Shown here: piece after piece, positions 21,962 through 31,073 of the stretch
How the letters are laid out: every line of letters begins with the position of its first letter
How positions within the stretch are numbered: the first letter of the stretch is position 1
Origin: Miltoncostaea oceani
Lineage (GTDB): Bacteria; Actinomycetota; Thermoleophilia; Miltoncostaeales; Miltoncostaeaceae
DNA: 64,000 bases
Direction: 5' to 3'
Assembly: GCF_018141545.1 (NCBI RefSeq)
Contig: NZ_CP064356.1
Location: forward strand, 1-64,000
Notes under the pieces: model-generated
Seen by the model: only the letters and a program-made list of their open reading frames with translations
Database searches by the model: none
What the model was told of the DNA's origin: nothing
Program-made: the position numbers and the translations under genes

Positions 21962-22930
21962 TCAGGTCGGCCCGGCGTCCCCCGACTTGAGCCCCGCGCC
22001 CGCCCGGGGATCCACGACGCGCAGGCGGGGACCGGGTGAGACGCGCATCTCCCGGTGCCGGCCGAGCACCTCGCCGTCGGCCTGGACGGGCGACGGCGCG
22101 TCCGACGTGACCACGACCTCCGCCCCGGCGCCGCCGCCCCACAGCGCCGGTCCCCCGAGCGGCAGGTCCCGGCCGCGGGCGGCGCGGCCCATCAGGACCG
22201 CGAGCTCGTGGGGGCGCATCCGGGTGAGCGCGACCCAGGCGAGGGCCCCCTCGAAGGCGGCGCCCGGCACGAGGTCGAGGGGACGGCGGCCCAGGTAGGT
22301 GTAGGGGGTGCCGCAGGCGACGAGCACCGCGACCGCGTCGACGGGGGTGATCCCCTCGCCGCTCACGTGCAGCCGCGGCGCGCGCCCCGCCCGTGCCGCC
22401 GCGATCAGGGCCCCGAGCGCGAACCCCGCCTGCCGCAGCCGCCGCTTCGTGCGGGGCCGGGCCTCGATCCACTCGACCGTGGCGGCGTCGATGCCCATAC
22501 CCGCGTTGATCGTGAAGACGCGGTCCACCTCCCCGGCCGTGACGCGCCCGAGGGCCGCGTCGCGGAAGCGCCCGGCGGCGAGCGCCCGCCCCAGCGCCGC
22601 GATGGCGTCGTCGAGGCGGTTCGGCCACCCGAGCGCACGCGCGAAGACGTTGGCGTTGCCCCCGGGGAGGGGGGCGAGCGCCACCGGCCCGCCCGCCAGC
22701 ACCCCCGCGACGTCGGCGACGGTCCCGTCGCCCCCGACCGTCACGACCACCCGCGCGCCCTGCGCGGCGGCCTCCGCCGCGAGGCCACCGGCGTCGCCCG
22801 GCCCGCGGGTCACGAGGGCCCACTCCAGGCCGAGGGGCCCGAGGGCCCGCGTCACCTCCGCCCGCACCCCGGTGCCGGCCCGCGTCGCGGCGGGGTTCAT
22901 GACGAGCGCGATCGGGCCGGGGGCGCTCAC
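21962..22930 (-). CDS. Diacylglycerol kinase-like lipid kinase (YegS/DAGK family)
   Basis: The family phosphorylates diacylglycerol or related lipids with ATP. The 322 aa protein has the catalytic motif VGGDGTVADV (about residue 65) and PLPGGNANVFAR, both diagnostic for the DAGK catalytic domain, then the C-terminal beta-sandwich domain. GTG 22930 is chosen because it precedes the typical start IALVMNPAA and overlaps the stop of the upstream hydrolase by 3 of its bases (GTGA). Being cotranscribed with an alpha/beta hydrolase suggests a lipid-turnover pair; that is inference. Confidence 0.85.
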   Translation of the reverse strand: MSAPGPIALVMNPAATRAGTGVRAEVTRALGPLGLEWALVTRGPGDAGGLAAEAAAQGARVVVTVGGDGTVADVAGVLAGGPVALAPLPGGNANVFARALGWPNRLDDAIAALGRALAAGRFRDAALGRVTAGEVDRVFTINAGMGIDAATVEWIEARPRTKRRLRQAGFALGALIAAARAGRAPRLHVSGEGITPVDAVAVLVACGTPYTYLGRRPLDLVPGAAFEGALAWVALTRMRPHELAVLMGRAARGRDLPLGGPALWGGGAGAEVVVTSDAPSPVQADGEVLGRHREMRVSPGPRLRVVDPRAGAGLKSGDAGPT

Positions 22931-23634
22931 GCCCCCTCCAGCGTCAGCTCGAGGCGTGCGAGGTAGGCGGCGATCAGGTGGTTCACGGTCACGTCGAACT
23001 CGGACATCGGCATGTGGCGGGCCCCGGGGATCACCACCATGCGCACCATCGGCAGCTCCCGCGCAAGTGCCTCGGCGTGGTGGACGGGGGTGAACGGGTC
23101 GTCGGCGCCGACGACGACGAGCACGGGGACCCGCACCCCGGCGAGGCCGCCGCGCAGGTCGACCGAGCGGCACGCCGCGTAGTCGGCCAGGAGGGCCGCC
23201 GGCCCGCCCGCGTCGATCGCGGCGCGGGCGACGTCGGCCATCGGGGTCGTGGGGTCGGCGAACGAGCCGGCGACGAGGCGCTCCCGCTCGGCCGCGAAGT
23301 CGTCGCGGGCGCGCTCCAACGTGGCGTCGGGCACGCCGAGCCGCGCGGCCGAGGCGATGACGACGACGCCGTCGACGAGCTCGGGGCGGGTGCGCGCGAC
23401 CTCCAGCGCCACGGCGGCGCCGAGGGAGTGGCCGACCAGCGCCCGCGGTGCGGGGATCGTCGCCACGGCGCGCGCGACCGTCCGGCCGAGCTCCTCCAGC
23501 CGCGTCAGCGGCGTCCCGTCGGGGTGCCCCGGCAGGTCGACGGCGACGGCGCCCGCGAGCACCGCGCTCTGGGCGGCCCAGACGCGGTGGTCGCCGCCCG
23601 AGCCGTGCAGCAGGATGGGCCGCGGCGCGTTCAC
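22927..23634 (-). CDS. Alpha/beta hydrolase
   Basis: This is a 235 aa serine hydrolase with the oxyanion segment LLHGSGGDHRVW at the N terminus, nucleophile Ser in GHSLGAA (about residue 78), an Asp in VGADDPF and a His in PGARHMP near the C terminus. The substrate cannot be told; esterase, lipase or thioesterase roles are possible. It is first in an operon with the lipid kinase. GTG 23634 lies 6 bases after TACGAT on the minus strand, consistent with a leaderless mRNA. Confidence 0.85.
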   Translation of the reverse strand: MNAPRPILLHGSGGDHRVWAAQSAVLAGAVAVDLPGHPDGTPLTRLEELGRTVARAVATIPAPRALVGHSLGAAVALEVARTRPELVDGVVVIASAARLGVPDATLERARDDFAAERERLVAGSFADPTTPMADVARAAIDAGGPAALLADYAACRSVDLRGGLAGVRVPVLVVVGADDPFTPVHHAEALARELPMVRMVVIPGARHMPMSEFDVTVNHLIAAYLARLELTLEGA

Positions 23635-23700
23635 GGGCCGATCGTAGTCGTGGCGCACCGGGCGGGGGGGAGCCGCGACCCCTCTGGTACCCTCGACCCG
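23635..23700. promoter_or_regulatory. Back-to-back leaderless promoters
   Basis: The 66-base gap holds two divergent -10 hexamers: TACGAT on the minus strand (23646-23641), 6 bases from GTG 23634, and TACCCT on the plus strand (23688-23693), 7 bases from GTG 23701. Neither start has a Shine-Dalgarno. Confidence 0.55.
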
Positions 23701-24360
23701 GTGGAGAACCTGCTCATCGCGTGCGATTTCGACGGCACGATCACCCGCCGCGACACGCTCCACATCATCGTCGAGGAGTTCGGGACCCGCGGGCTGTGGG
23801 CGGCGATCGAGCCGCGCCTGCGCGCGGGCGAGGTGACCCTCGAGCAGGCGATGCAGGAGGAGTTCGCCACCGTCCGGGCGACGCCCGACGAGGTGCGGGA
23901 CGTCGTCCTCCGCGAGGCCGGCCTCCGCGACGGCTTCCCCGAGATGGTCGCGTGGGCGGAGCGTCGCGGCCACCGCCTCATCGTCTTCTCCTCCGGGTTC
24001 CGCTCCGTCATCGAGGCGGCCCTCGCCCACTGGGGGCTCGGTCATCTCCAGGTCGTGAGCCACGAGGCGGTGTTCTCCCCCGAGGGCGCCCGCCTGGTCT
24101 GGGCCGACCGCGGCGCGATCTGCGTCGAGTGCGGCCGGTGCTGCAAGCGCCACGACCTCGCCCGGCACTCCCGGGGCGAGCAGCTCGTGTACGTCGGGGA
24201 CGGCATCTCCGACCGCTGCGCCGCCCGCACCGCCGACCTCGTCTTCGCCCGGGCCGACCTGGCGCGCGACCTCGCCGCCGCCGGCCTGCCCTTCGTCCCG
24301 TTCGAGGACTTCGTCCAGGTGCGCGAGCACCTGGAGTCCACCGCCTCGCTCGCCGCGTGA
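23701..24360 (+). CDS. HAD-family phosphatase, MtnX-like
   Basis: This is a haloacid-dehalogenase phosphatase of 219 aa. Motif I is CDFDGTIT with Asp9 and Asp11, motif II is the Ser in FSSGFR, and motif IV is VGDGISD. A Cys-rich segment CVECGRCCKRH around residue 141 resembles that of MtnX-like phosphatases, which act on methylthioribulose-derived enol phosphates in methionine salvage. No other salvage genes are here, so the substrate is open. GTGA overlap couples it to ileS. Confidence 0.78.
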   Translation: MENLLIACDFDGTITRRDTLHIIVEEFGTRGLWAAIEPRLRAGEVTLEQAMQEEFATVRATPDEVRDVVLREAGLRDGFPEMVAWAERRGHRLIVFSSGFRSVIEAALAHWGLGHLQVVSHEAVFSPEGARLVWADRGAICVECGRCCKRHDLARHSRGEQLVYVGDGISDRCAARTADLVFARADLARDLAAAGLPFVPFEDFVQVREHLESTASLAA

Positions 24361-27300
24361 CGGGTCCCTGGCGGGAGGTCCCCCCGGGCGCCGCGTGGGG
24401 GGAGATGGAGGAGCGCGTCCTCGCGTTCTGGCGCGAGCGCCGCGTCTTCGCCCGGAGCCTGGAGGAGCGCGCCGGCGCGGAGCCGTTCGTCTTCTTCGAG
24501 GGACCGCCGACGGCGAACGGGCGCCCCGGCTCCCACCATGTCCTGTCGCGCGTCTTCAAGGACATCTTCCCCCGCTTCCAGACGATGCGGGGCCGCTTCG
24601 TCGACCGCCGCGGCGGCTGGGACTGCCACGGGCTGCCGGTCGAGCTCGAGGTGGAGAAGCGGCTCGGCATCTCGGGCAAGCCCGAGATCGAGGCGTACGG
24701 CATCGCCGAGTTCAACGCGCTCTGCCGCGAGTCGGTGCTCACCTACCTCGACGAGTGGGAGCGGCTGACCGAGCGGATCGGGTTCTGGATCGACACGGAC
24801 CGCGCCTACCGCACGATGGACACGGACTACATCGAGAGCGTCTGGTGGAGCCTCGCCGAGCTCCACGGGCGCGGCCTGCTGTACCGCAGCGACAAGGTCG
24901 TCCCCTACTGCCCCCGCTGCGGCACGGCGCTCTCCAGCCACGAGGTCGCGCAGGGCTACCAGGACGTCGACGACCCGTCGGTCTACGTCCGGTTCCCGCT
25001 GACCGACGGCGACGGGTCGCTGCTGGTCTGGACGACGACGCCGTGGACCCTCCCCGCCAACCAGGCGGCCGCCGTCCACGCCGACGTCACGTACGCCGTC
25101 GCCGAGCACGGCGACGAGCGCCTGATCCTGGCGGAGCCGCTCGTCGCGCGGGTCCTCGGCGAGGAGGCCCGGATCGTCGCCCGCATGAGCGGCGCGGAGC
25201 TCGTCGGCCGCGAGTACGCCCCGCCGTTCCCGTACCTCCCGGGCGCGCACCGCGTCGTCGACGCCGACTTCGTCACCGTCCACGACGGCACCGGCATCGT
25301 CCACCTCGCCCCGGCGTTCGGCGAGGACGACATGCTCGCCGCGAAGCGGCACGGCCTGGACGCCCCGAACCCCGTCGGCCCGGACGGGCGCTTCACCGCC
25401 GCCGTCGGCCCGTGGGAGGGGCGGTTCGTGAAGGAGGCCGACCCCGACCTGATCGACGACCTCGCCGGCCGCGGGCTCCTGCTGCGCTCCGCGATCCACC
25501 ACCACTCCTACCCCCACTGCTGGCGCTGCGGCACGCCGCTCCTCTACTACGCCAAGCCGTCGTGGTACGTGCGCACCACCGAGGTGCGCGACCGCATGCT
25601 GGAGCTCAACTCCGGCATCGGCTGGCACCCGGAGCGGGTGCGCGACGGCCGCTTCGGCAAGTGGCTCGAGGGCAACGTCGACTGGGCGATCTCCCGCGAC
25701 CGCTACTGGGGCACCCCGCTGCCGCTGTGGCGCTGCGGGTCGTGCGACACGGTCGACGCGATCGGCTCGTACGCCGCCCTCGCGGAGCGCGCGACGGCCC
25801 CGCTCCCCGAGCCGTTCGACCCCCACCGCCCGTTCGTCGACGACGTCCTGCTCACGTGCTCCTGCGGCGGCGAGATGCGCCGCGAGCCCGAGGTGATCGA
25901 CGTCTGGTACGACAGCGGCGCCATGCCGTTCGCGCAGGACCACCACCCCTTCGCGACGGGCGGCGACCTGACCGGGCGCATCCCCGCCGACTTCATCTGC
26001 GAGGCCCTCGACCAGACCCGCGGCTGGTTCTACTCGCTGCTCGCCGAGAGCACGCTGCTGTTCGACGAGACCGCGTACCGCAACGTGGTCTGCCTGGGGC
26101 TGATCCTCGACGCCGAGGGTCAGAAGATGAGCAAGAGCAAGGGCAACGTCATCGAGCCCTGGACGGTCCTCGACCGCCAGGGGGCCGACGCCTTCCGCTG
26201 GTACCTCCTCACGGCGCAGAGCCCGTGGGACTCGTCGCGCTTCAGCCTCGAGGCGGTCGACGAGGCGATGCGCCGCTTCCTCCTGACGTTCTGGAACACG
26301 TACTCGTTCCTCGTGACGTACGCGTCGCTGCCCGACGGCTGGGCGCCCGGCGGCGCCCGCCCCGACCCCGCCGACCTGCGGCCCACCGACCGGTGGATCC
26401 TGTCGCGGCTCGACGGCACGGTCGCCGAGGTCACCGCCTGCCTGGATGGGTACGACGCGACCGGCGGCGGCCGGGCGCTCGAGGCGTTCCTCGACGACCT
26501 CAGCAACTGGTACGTCCGCGTGTCGCGCCGCCGGTTCTGGGGGGGCCGTCAGGGCGCCGGCGACGGCGACCGCGCCGACGGCGACGCCGCCTTCGCGACC
26601 CTGCACGAGTGCCTCGCGACGCTGGCGCTGCTGGTGGCGCCGTACTGCCCGTTCGTCGCCGAGGAGGTCCACGGCACCCTGGTGGCCGCCCACGACCCCG
26701 CGGCCCCCGAGAGCGTCCACCTCGCCGCGTGGCCGGTGCCCGGCGACCGCCGCGACCCCGACCTCGAGCTCGCCATGGCCGACGCCCGTGAGGCGGTGGC
26801 CGTCGGCCGCGGCGCACGCGCCGAGTCGAAGCTGAAGGTCCGCCAGCCGCTCGCGGAGGCCGTCGTCGCGTGCCCCGCCGCCGTGGCGGAGCGCATCGGG
26901 ACCCTCGTCGACCTCGTCGCCGAGGAGCTCAACGTCCGCGCGGTGCGCTTCGTCACCGACCCCGGCGAGCTCGTCGACGTCACCCTGAAGCCGAACTACC
27001 GCCGCCTCGGCCCCCGGTTCGGGAAGGCGATGCCCCGGGTCGCCGCCGCCGTCGCCGGCCTGCCCCCCGCCGACACGGCCCGCGCCCTCGACGCGGGCGA
27101 GCCGGTGGAGATCACGGTCGACGGCGTCGGGCACCCGCTCGACTCGGAGGACCTGCTGCGCGAGGCGCGGCCGACCGAGGGCTACGCCGTCGGGCAGGAC
27201 GCCGCCCTCGCCGTCGGCCTCGCGACGGAGCTGACGCCGGAGCTGCGCCGCGACGCGCTCGCCCGCGAGATCGTCCACGCGGTCCAGGGCGCCCGGCGGG

Positions 27301-27515
27301 CCGCGGGCCTGCGGGTGGAGGAGCGCATCCGCCTCCACCTCGACGGTTCCGGACCGGCCCGCGAGGCCATCGACGCGCACCGCGCCGAGATCGCCGCCGA
27401 GACGCTCGCGACCGAGCTGTCGGTGTCGCACGGCGCGCCCTTCGCCGGGCTGCGCCACGAGGAGCACGTCCTCGACGGGGAGCCCGTCGCGCTGCGCCTG
27501 GATCGGGCAGGATGA
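24357..27515 (+). CDS. ileS: Isoleucine--tRNA ligase (eukaryote-like type)
   Basis: IleS charges tRNA-Ile. The 1052 aa enzyme has the HIGH-equivalent HHVL at residues 60-63 after GPPTANGRPG, the editing domain inserted in the Rossmann fold (LVWTTTPWTLPANQ), and KMSKS at 590-594. The C-terminal region lacks an obvious zinc-finger tail. The PTANGRPG-x-HHV form and WDCHGLPVE motif mark the type 2 (eukaryote-like) IleS, known in other bacteria for low mupirocin sensitivity. GTG 24357 overlaps the preceding stop. Confidence 0.95.
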   Translation: MTGPWREVPPGAAWGEMEERVLAFWRERRVFARSLEERAGAEPFVFFEGPPTANGRPGSHHVLSRVFKDIFPRFQTMRGRFVDRRGGWDCHGLPVELEVEKRLGISGKPEIEAYGIAEFNALCRESVLTYLDEWERLTERIGFWIDTDRAYRTMDTDYIESVWWSLAELHGRGLLYRSDKVVPYCPRCGTALSSHEVAQGYQDVDDPSVYVRFPLTDGDGSLLVWTTTPWTLPANQAAAVHADVTYAVAEHGDERLILAEPLVARVLGEEARIVARMSGAELVGREYAPPFPYLPGAHRVVDADFVTVHDGTGIVHLAPAFGEDDMLAAKRHGLDAPNPVGPDGRFTAAVGPWEGRFVKEADPDLIDDLAGRGLLLRSAIHHHSYPHCWRCGTPLLYYAKPSWYVRTTEVRDRMLELNSGIGWHPERVRDGRFGKWLEGNVDWAISRDRYWGTPLPLWRCGSCDTVDAIGSYAALAERATAPLPEPFDPHRPFVDDVLLTCSCGGEMRREPEVIDVWYDSGAMPFAQDHHPFATGGDLTGRIPADFICEALDQTRGWFYSLLAESTLLFDETAYRNVVCLGLILDAEGQKMSKSKGNVIEPWTVLDRQGADAFRWYLLTAQSPWDSSRFSLEAVDEAMRRFLLTFWNTYSFLVTYASLPDGWAPGGARPDPADLRPTDRWILSRLDGTVAEVTACLDGYDATGGGRALEAFLDDLSNWYVRVSRRRFWGGRQGAGDGDRADGDAAFATLHECLATLALLVAPYCPFVAEEVHGTLVAAHDPAAPESVHLAAWPVPGDRRDPDLELAMADAREAVAVGRGARAESKLKVRQPLAEAVVACPAAVAERIGTLVDLVAEELNVRAVRFVTDPGELVDVTLKPNYRRLGPRFGKAMPRVAAAVAGLPPADTARALDAGEPVEITVDGVGHPLDSEDLLREARPTEGYAVGQDAALAVGLATELTPELRRDALAREIVHAVQGARRAAGLRVEERIRLHLDGSGPAREAIDAHRAEIAAETLATELSVSHGAPFAGLRHEEHVLDGEPVALRLDRAG

Positions 27516-27519
27516 GGGC

Positions 27520-28587
27520 GTGCCCCGGACCGTGACGCGCCTCGCCGCCCTCGTGGTGGCGGGGGTCCTCACCATGATCCTGTCCGCCCCCGCGAGCGCG
27601 GCGGTGCAGGTGTTCTTCCCGCGCGGCGAGCAGATGGTGGCGGTGCCGCGCGACGGGGCGACGCCGCAGGACGCCCTGCGGGCGCTGCTGCGCGGCCCGA
27701 CCGCCGCCGAGAGGGCGCGCGGGTTCCGGACCTACATCCCCCGCGGCACGGGCCTGCGGGCGGTGCGGGTCTCGGGCGCCCGCGTCACGGTCGACCTCGG
27801 CGCGAAGCTGATGCAGGGCCTGAACGCCGAGGGCCTCAACGCGCGCCTCGCGCAGATCGTCTACACCGCCACCGCCCAGCGCGGGATCACGTCGGCGCGG
27901 GTGCTCATCCAGGGCGGCACGGTGCTCGGCGTGTTCCCCGGCATCGACGCGAGCGTCCCCCTGACCCGTGAGGGGCTCGCGACCCCGTCCGCCCCGCCGC
28001 CCGCGCCGACCGCGCCGGGCACCGCCGCGCCCGACGCGGGCACGACCGCCCTCCAGACCCGGCTCGCGGAGCTCGGCTTCCTCGCCCCCGAGGCGGTCGA
28101 CGGCCGCCCCGGCCCGCGGACCACCGCCGGCGTCATCGCGTTCCAGAAGTGGGCGCGCCTCGGGCGCGACGGCGTCCCCGGTCCCGCCACGCTCGCCGCC
28201 CTCGCGTCGGCGGCACGGCCCGCGCCGGTCGCGGCCGCCGGGCCCGGCCGCCGCGTCGAGCTGCTGCTCGACCGCCAGATCGCGCTGGCGATCCAGGACG
28301 ACCGGGTGGTGCGGGCCTTCCACGTCTCCTCGGGCGCCGCCGCCACCGCCACCCCGCCGGGCTCGTACGCGGTTACCCGTAAGGAGCTCCGCTCGTGGTC
28401 GGTGCCGTTCCAGGTGTGGCTGCCGTACGCCTCGTACTTCGTCGGCGGCATCGCCTTCCACGAGTACCCGGAGGTGCCGGTGTACCCCGCCAGCCACGGC
28501 TGCGTCCGGATGACCTCGTTCGACGCCCCCTGGATGTTCGCGTTCCTCTCGACGGGGACCCCGGTGCGGGTCTACTCCACCTCGTGA
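27520..28587 (+). CDS. Secreted GerMN-PG binding-L,D-transpeptidase protein
   Basis: This is an exported cell-wall protein of 355 aa. A signal peptide (1-27, ending APASA) is followed by a GerMN domain (about 28-135: VFFPRGEQMVAV, LLRGPT), a Pro/Ala linker, a peptidoglycan-binding domain (about 168-228) and a YkuD L,D-transpeptidase domain (about 243-355) with catalytic Cys328 in SHGCVR and an upstream His in FHEYPE. L,D-transpeptidases make 3-3 peptidoglycan cross-links. GTG 27520 follows ileS by 4 bases; the 3' end overlaps the next gene (GTGA). Confidence 0.88.
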   Translation: MPRTVTRLAALVVAGVLTMILSAPASAAVQVFFPRGEQMVAVPRDGATPQDALRALLRGPTAAERARGFRTYIPRGTGLRAVRVSGARVTVDLGAKLMQGLNAEGLNARLAQIVYTATAQRGITSARVLIQGGTVLGVFPGIDASVPLTREGLATPSAPPPAPTAPGTAAPDAGTTALQTRLAELGFLAPEAVDGRPGPRTTAGVIAFQKWARLGRDGVPGPATLAALASAARPAPVAAAGPGRRVELLLDRQIALAIQDDRVVRAFHVSSGAAATATPPGSYAVTRKELRSWSVPFQVWLPYASYFVGGIAFHEYPEVPVYPASHGCVRMTSFDAPWMFAFLSTGTPVRVYSTS

Positions 28588-29408
28588 GGCGCGCCCCGTT
28601 CGCCGCGGCCCTCGCGGCGCTGGCGCTGCTCCCCGCCGCCGCCGCCGCGCAGCAGGGCGCCACCGTGACCCCCGGCGCCCTGACGGTCGGCCTCGACATG
28701 CCGAGCGACGGGTTCCAGGTCGGCGCGGTGAAGGGCCGCGAGGTGGTCGCCGCACGCGGCTTCGAGATCGACCTCGCCCGGGCCATCGCCGGGCAGCTCG
28801 CCGCGAGCGGCCGCATCGGCGCCGCCGGCACGCTGCGCCTCGTGCAGGAGCAGCGGTTCGCGCGGATCCTCGCGCCGGCCGACCCCGACTGGGACATGGC
28901 CCTCGCGCAGGTCTCGATCACCGACGCCCGCCGCGCCGCCGCCGACTTCAGCGTCCCCTACCTCACCGTCGACCAGGGCGTGCTGCTCAGCCTGCGGACC
29001 GCCGCGCGGCCCGCGTCGATCGCCGACCTGCGTGGCATGCGCCTCTGCGCCCAGGGCGGCTCGACGGGCGCCGACCTGATCCGCGCCGTCATCCGGCCGG
29101 CGACGACGCCGCTCCTGCCCGCGAGCGTCGTCACCCTCACCCGGGCGCTACGGGTCGGCAACTGCGAGGCCCTCGTCTACGACGCCCCCAGCCTCGCGTA
29201 CCTGCGGTCCCAGGTCCCGAGCCGCTACGGGCCGTTCGCGGGGGTGATCCGCACCGGCGAGAGCTACGGGGCGGTGTTCCCGAAGGGGAGCCGGCTGCGG
29301 GGCCCCGTGAACCGCGCGATCGCCGCCCTGAAGCGGGACGGGACGCTCGCGGGCCTGCAGCGAACGTGGCTCTCCGCCGACCTCGCGAGGGCCCCCGTCC
29401 TCCGCTGA
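28584..29408 (+). CDS. Periplasmic-type solute-binding protein (family 3)
   Basis: The 274 aa protein resembles amino-acid ABC transporter binding proteins: a signal peptide (about 1-23), the N-terminal GALTVGLDMP strand, GFEIDLARAIA, ITDARRAAADFSVPY and RLCAQGGSTG. The Cys in the last motif and one in NCEALVYD could form a disulfide. No permease or ATPase gene is nearby, so it is an orphan and may serve a transporter elsewhere or act as a receptor. It is translationally coupled to the preceding L,D-transpeptidase. Confidence 0.8.
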   Translation: MRRAPFAAALAALALLPAAAAAQQGATVTPGALTVGLDMPSDGFQVGAVKGREVVAARGFEIDLARAIAGQLAASGRIGAAGTLRLVQEQRFARILAPADPDWDMALAQVSITDARRAAADFSVPYLTVDQGVLLSLRTAARPASIADLRGMRLCAQGGSTGADLIRAVIRPATTPLLPASVVTLTRALRVGNCEALVYDAPSLAYLRSQVPSRYGPFAGVIRTGESYGAVFPKGSRLRGPVNRAIAALKRDGTLAGLQRTWLSADLARAPVLR

Positions 29409-29429
29409 ACCCGGCGGGCGGGGCGTGGG

Positions 29430-30386
<957 letters not shown>

Positions 30387-30447
30387 CGCCGGGTCGCCCC
30401 CGGCGTGCGCCGGCGCCGGACCGCGGGACCGCCCCGCCGGTCCGTCG

Positions 30448-30711
30448 TCACGCCCCGCCGCCGCCCCAGGTCGCGGCGCGGGCGCTCGCCATCACGTCCT
30501 CGTCGGCGCGCAGGCGCGGCCAGATGGCGTCGGGGTCGAGGCCGAGGCGCTCGATGATCCCCGGCAGGTCGAGCACCCGCTGCGGCTCCTCGAGGCGGAG
30601 GCCCACGACCTTGCCGTCGCCCTTCACGACGATCACGCCCTCCTCGACGGTCTCGGCGCTCATGTCGGCGAACGGCTGGACGTTGCCGAGGCGGAAGTAG
30701 ATGGCGGGCAT
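30448..30711 (-). CDS. Small DUF2283-like protein
   Basis: This 87 aa cytosolic protein has a pattern like DUF2283 (IYFRLG...EGVIVVKGDGKVVGLRLEEPQ): a short beta-rich core in which a G-x-V-V-G-L turn is typical. The function of that family is unknown. The C-terminal third is helical with a WPRLRADEDV segment. The start ATG 30711 lies 14 bases after the thioredoxin stop, so it probably shares its transcript. Confidence 0.6.
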   Translation of the reverse strand: MPAIYFRLGNVQPFADMSAETVEEGVIVVKGDGKVVGLRLEEPQRVLDLPGIIERLGLDPDAIWPRLRADEDVMASARAATWGGGGA

Positions 30712-30725
30712 GCGGGAGGCGTCCT

Positions 30726-31073
30726 TCAGTCGGGGTCGGTGAGGTGGGCGGCGACGGCCGCCTCGATGCGGGCCGGCTTGACGGCCCCGGTGAGCCGCGC
30801 GACGGGTGCGCCGCCGGCGAACAGCACGAGGGTGGGCAGGGTCAGCACGTCGTACCGGCCGGCGACGGCCGGCTGGTCGTCGACGTCGAGGGCGACGACG
30901 GAGAGGCGCCCGGCGTACCGGGTGGAGAGGTCGTCGAGCGCCGGCTCGAGCTTGCGGCACGGGGCGCACCACGGCGCCCAGAAGTCGACGAGCACGGGTG
31001 TGTCGCCGCCGAGGACGCGTGCGTCCCAGTCGGCGTCCGTGACGGCGGGGATGCCCGGCCCGCCGGCGCTCAC
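30726..31073 (-). CDS. Thioredoxin
   Basis: This is a 115 aa thioredoxin fold with the redox motif W-C-A-P-C (Cys36, Cys39), the conserved LVDFWAPW strand and the cis-Pro segment TLPTLVLF. It has no signal peptide and so should be cytosolic. GTG 31073 overlaps the stop of the large L,D-transpeptidase (GTGA). The coupling to a secreted Cys-dependent enzyme is unexpected for a cytosolic reductant. Confidence 0.9.
   Translation of the reverse strand: MSAGGPGIPAVTDADWDARVLGGDTPVLVDFWAPWCAPCRKLEPALDDLSTRYAGRLSVVALDVDDQPAVAGRYDVLTLPTLVLFAGGAPVARLTGAVKPARIEAAVAAHLTDPD

Noticed and set aside
24042-27575. Antisense open frame of about 1180 codons opposite ileS
   Set aside because: It has no recognisable domain, its composition is that of a codon shadow, and the plus-strand ileS is certain.
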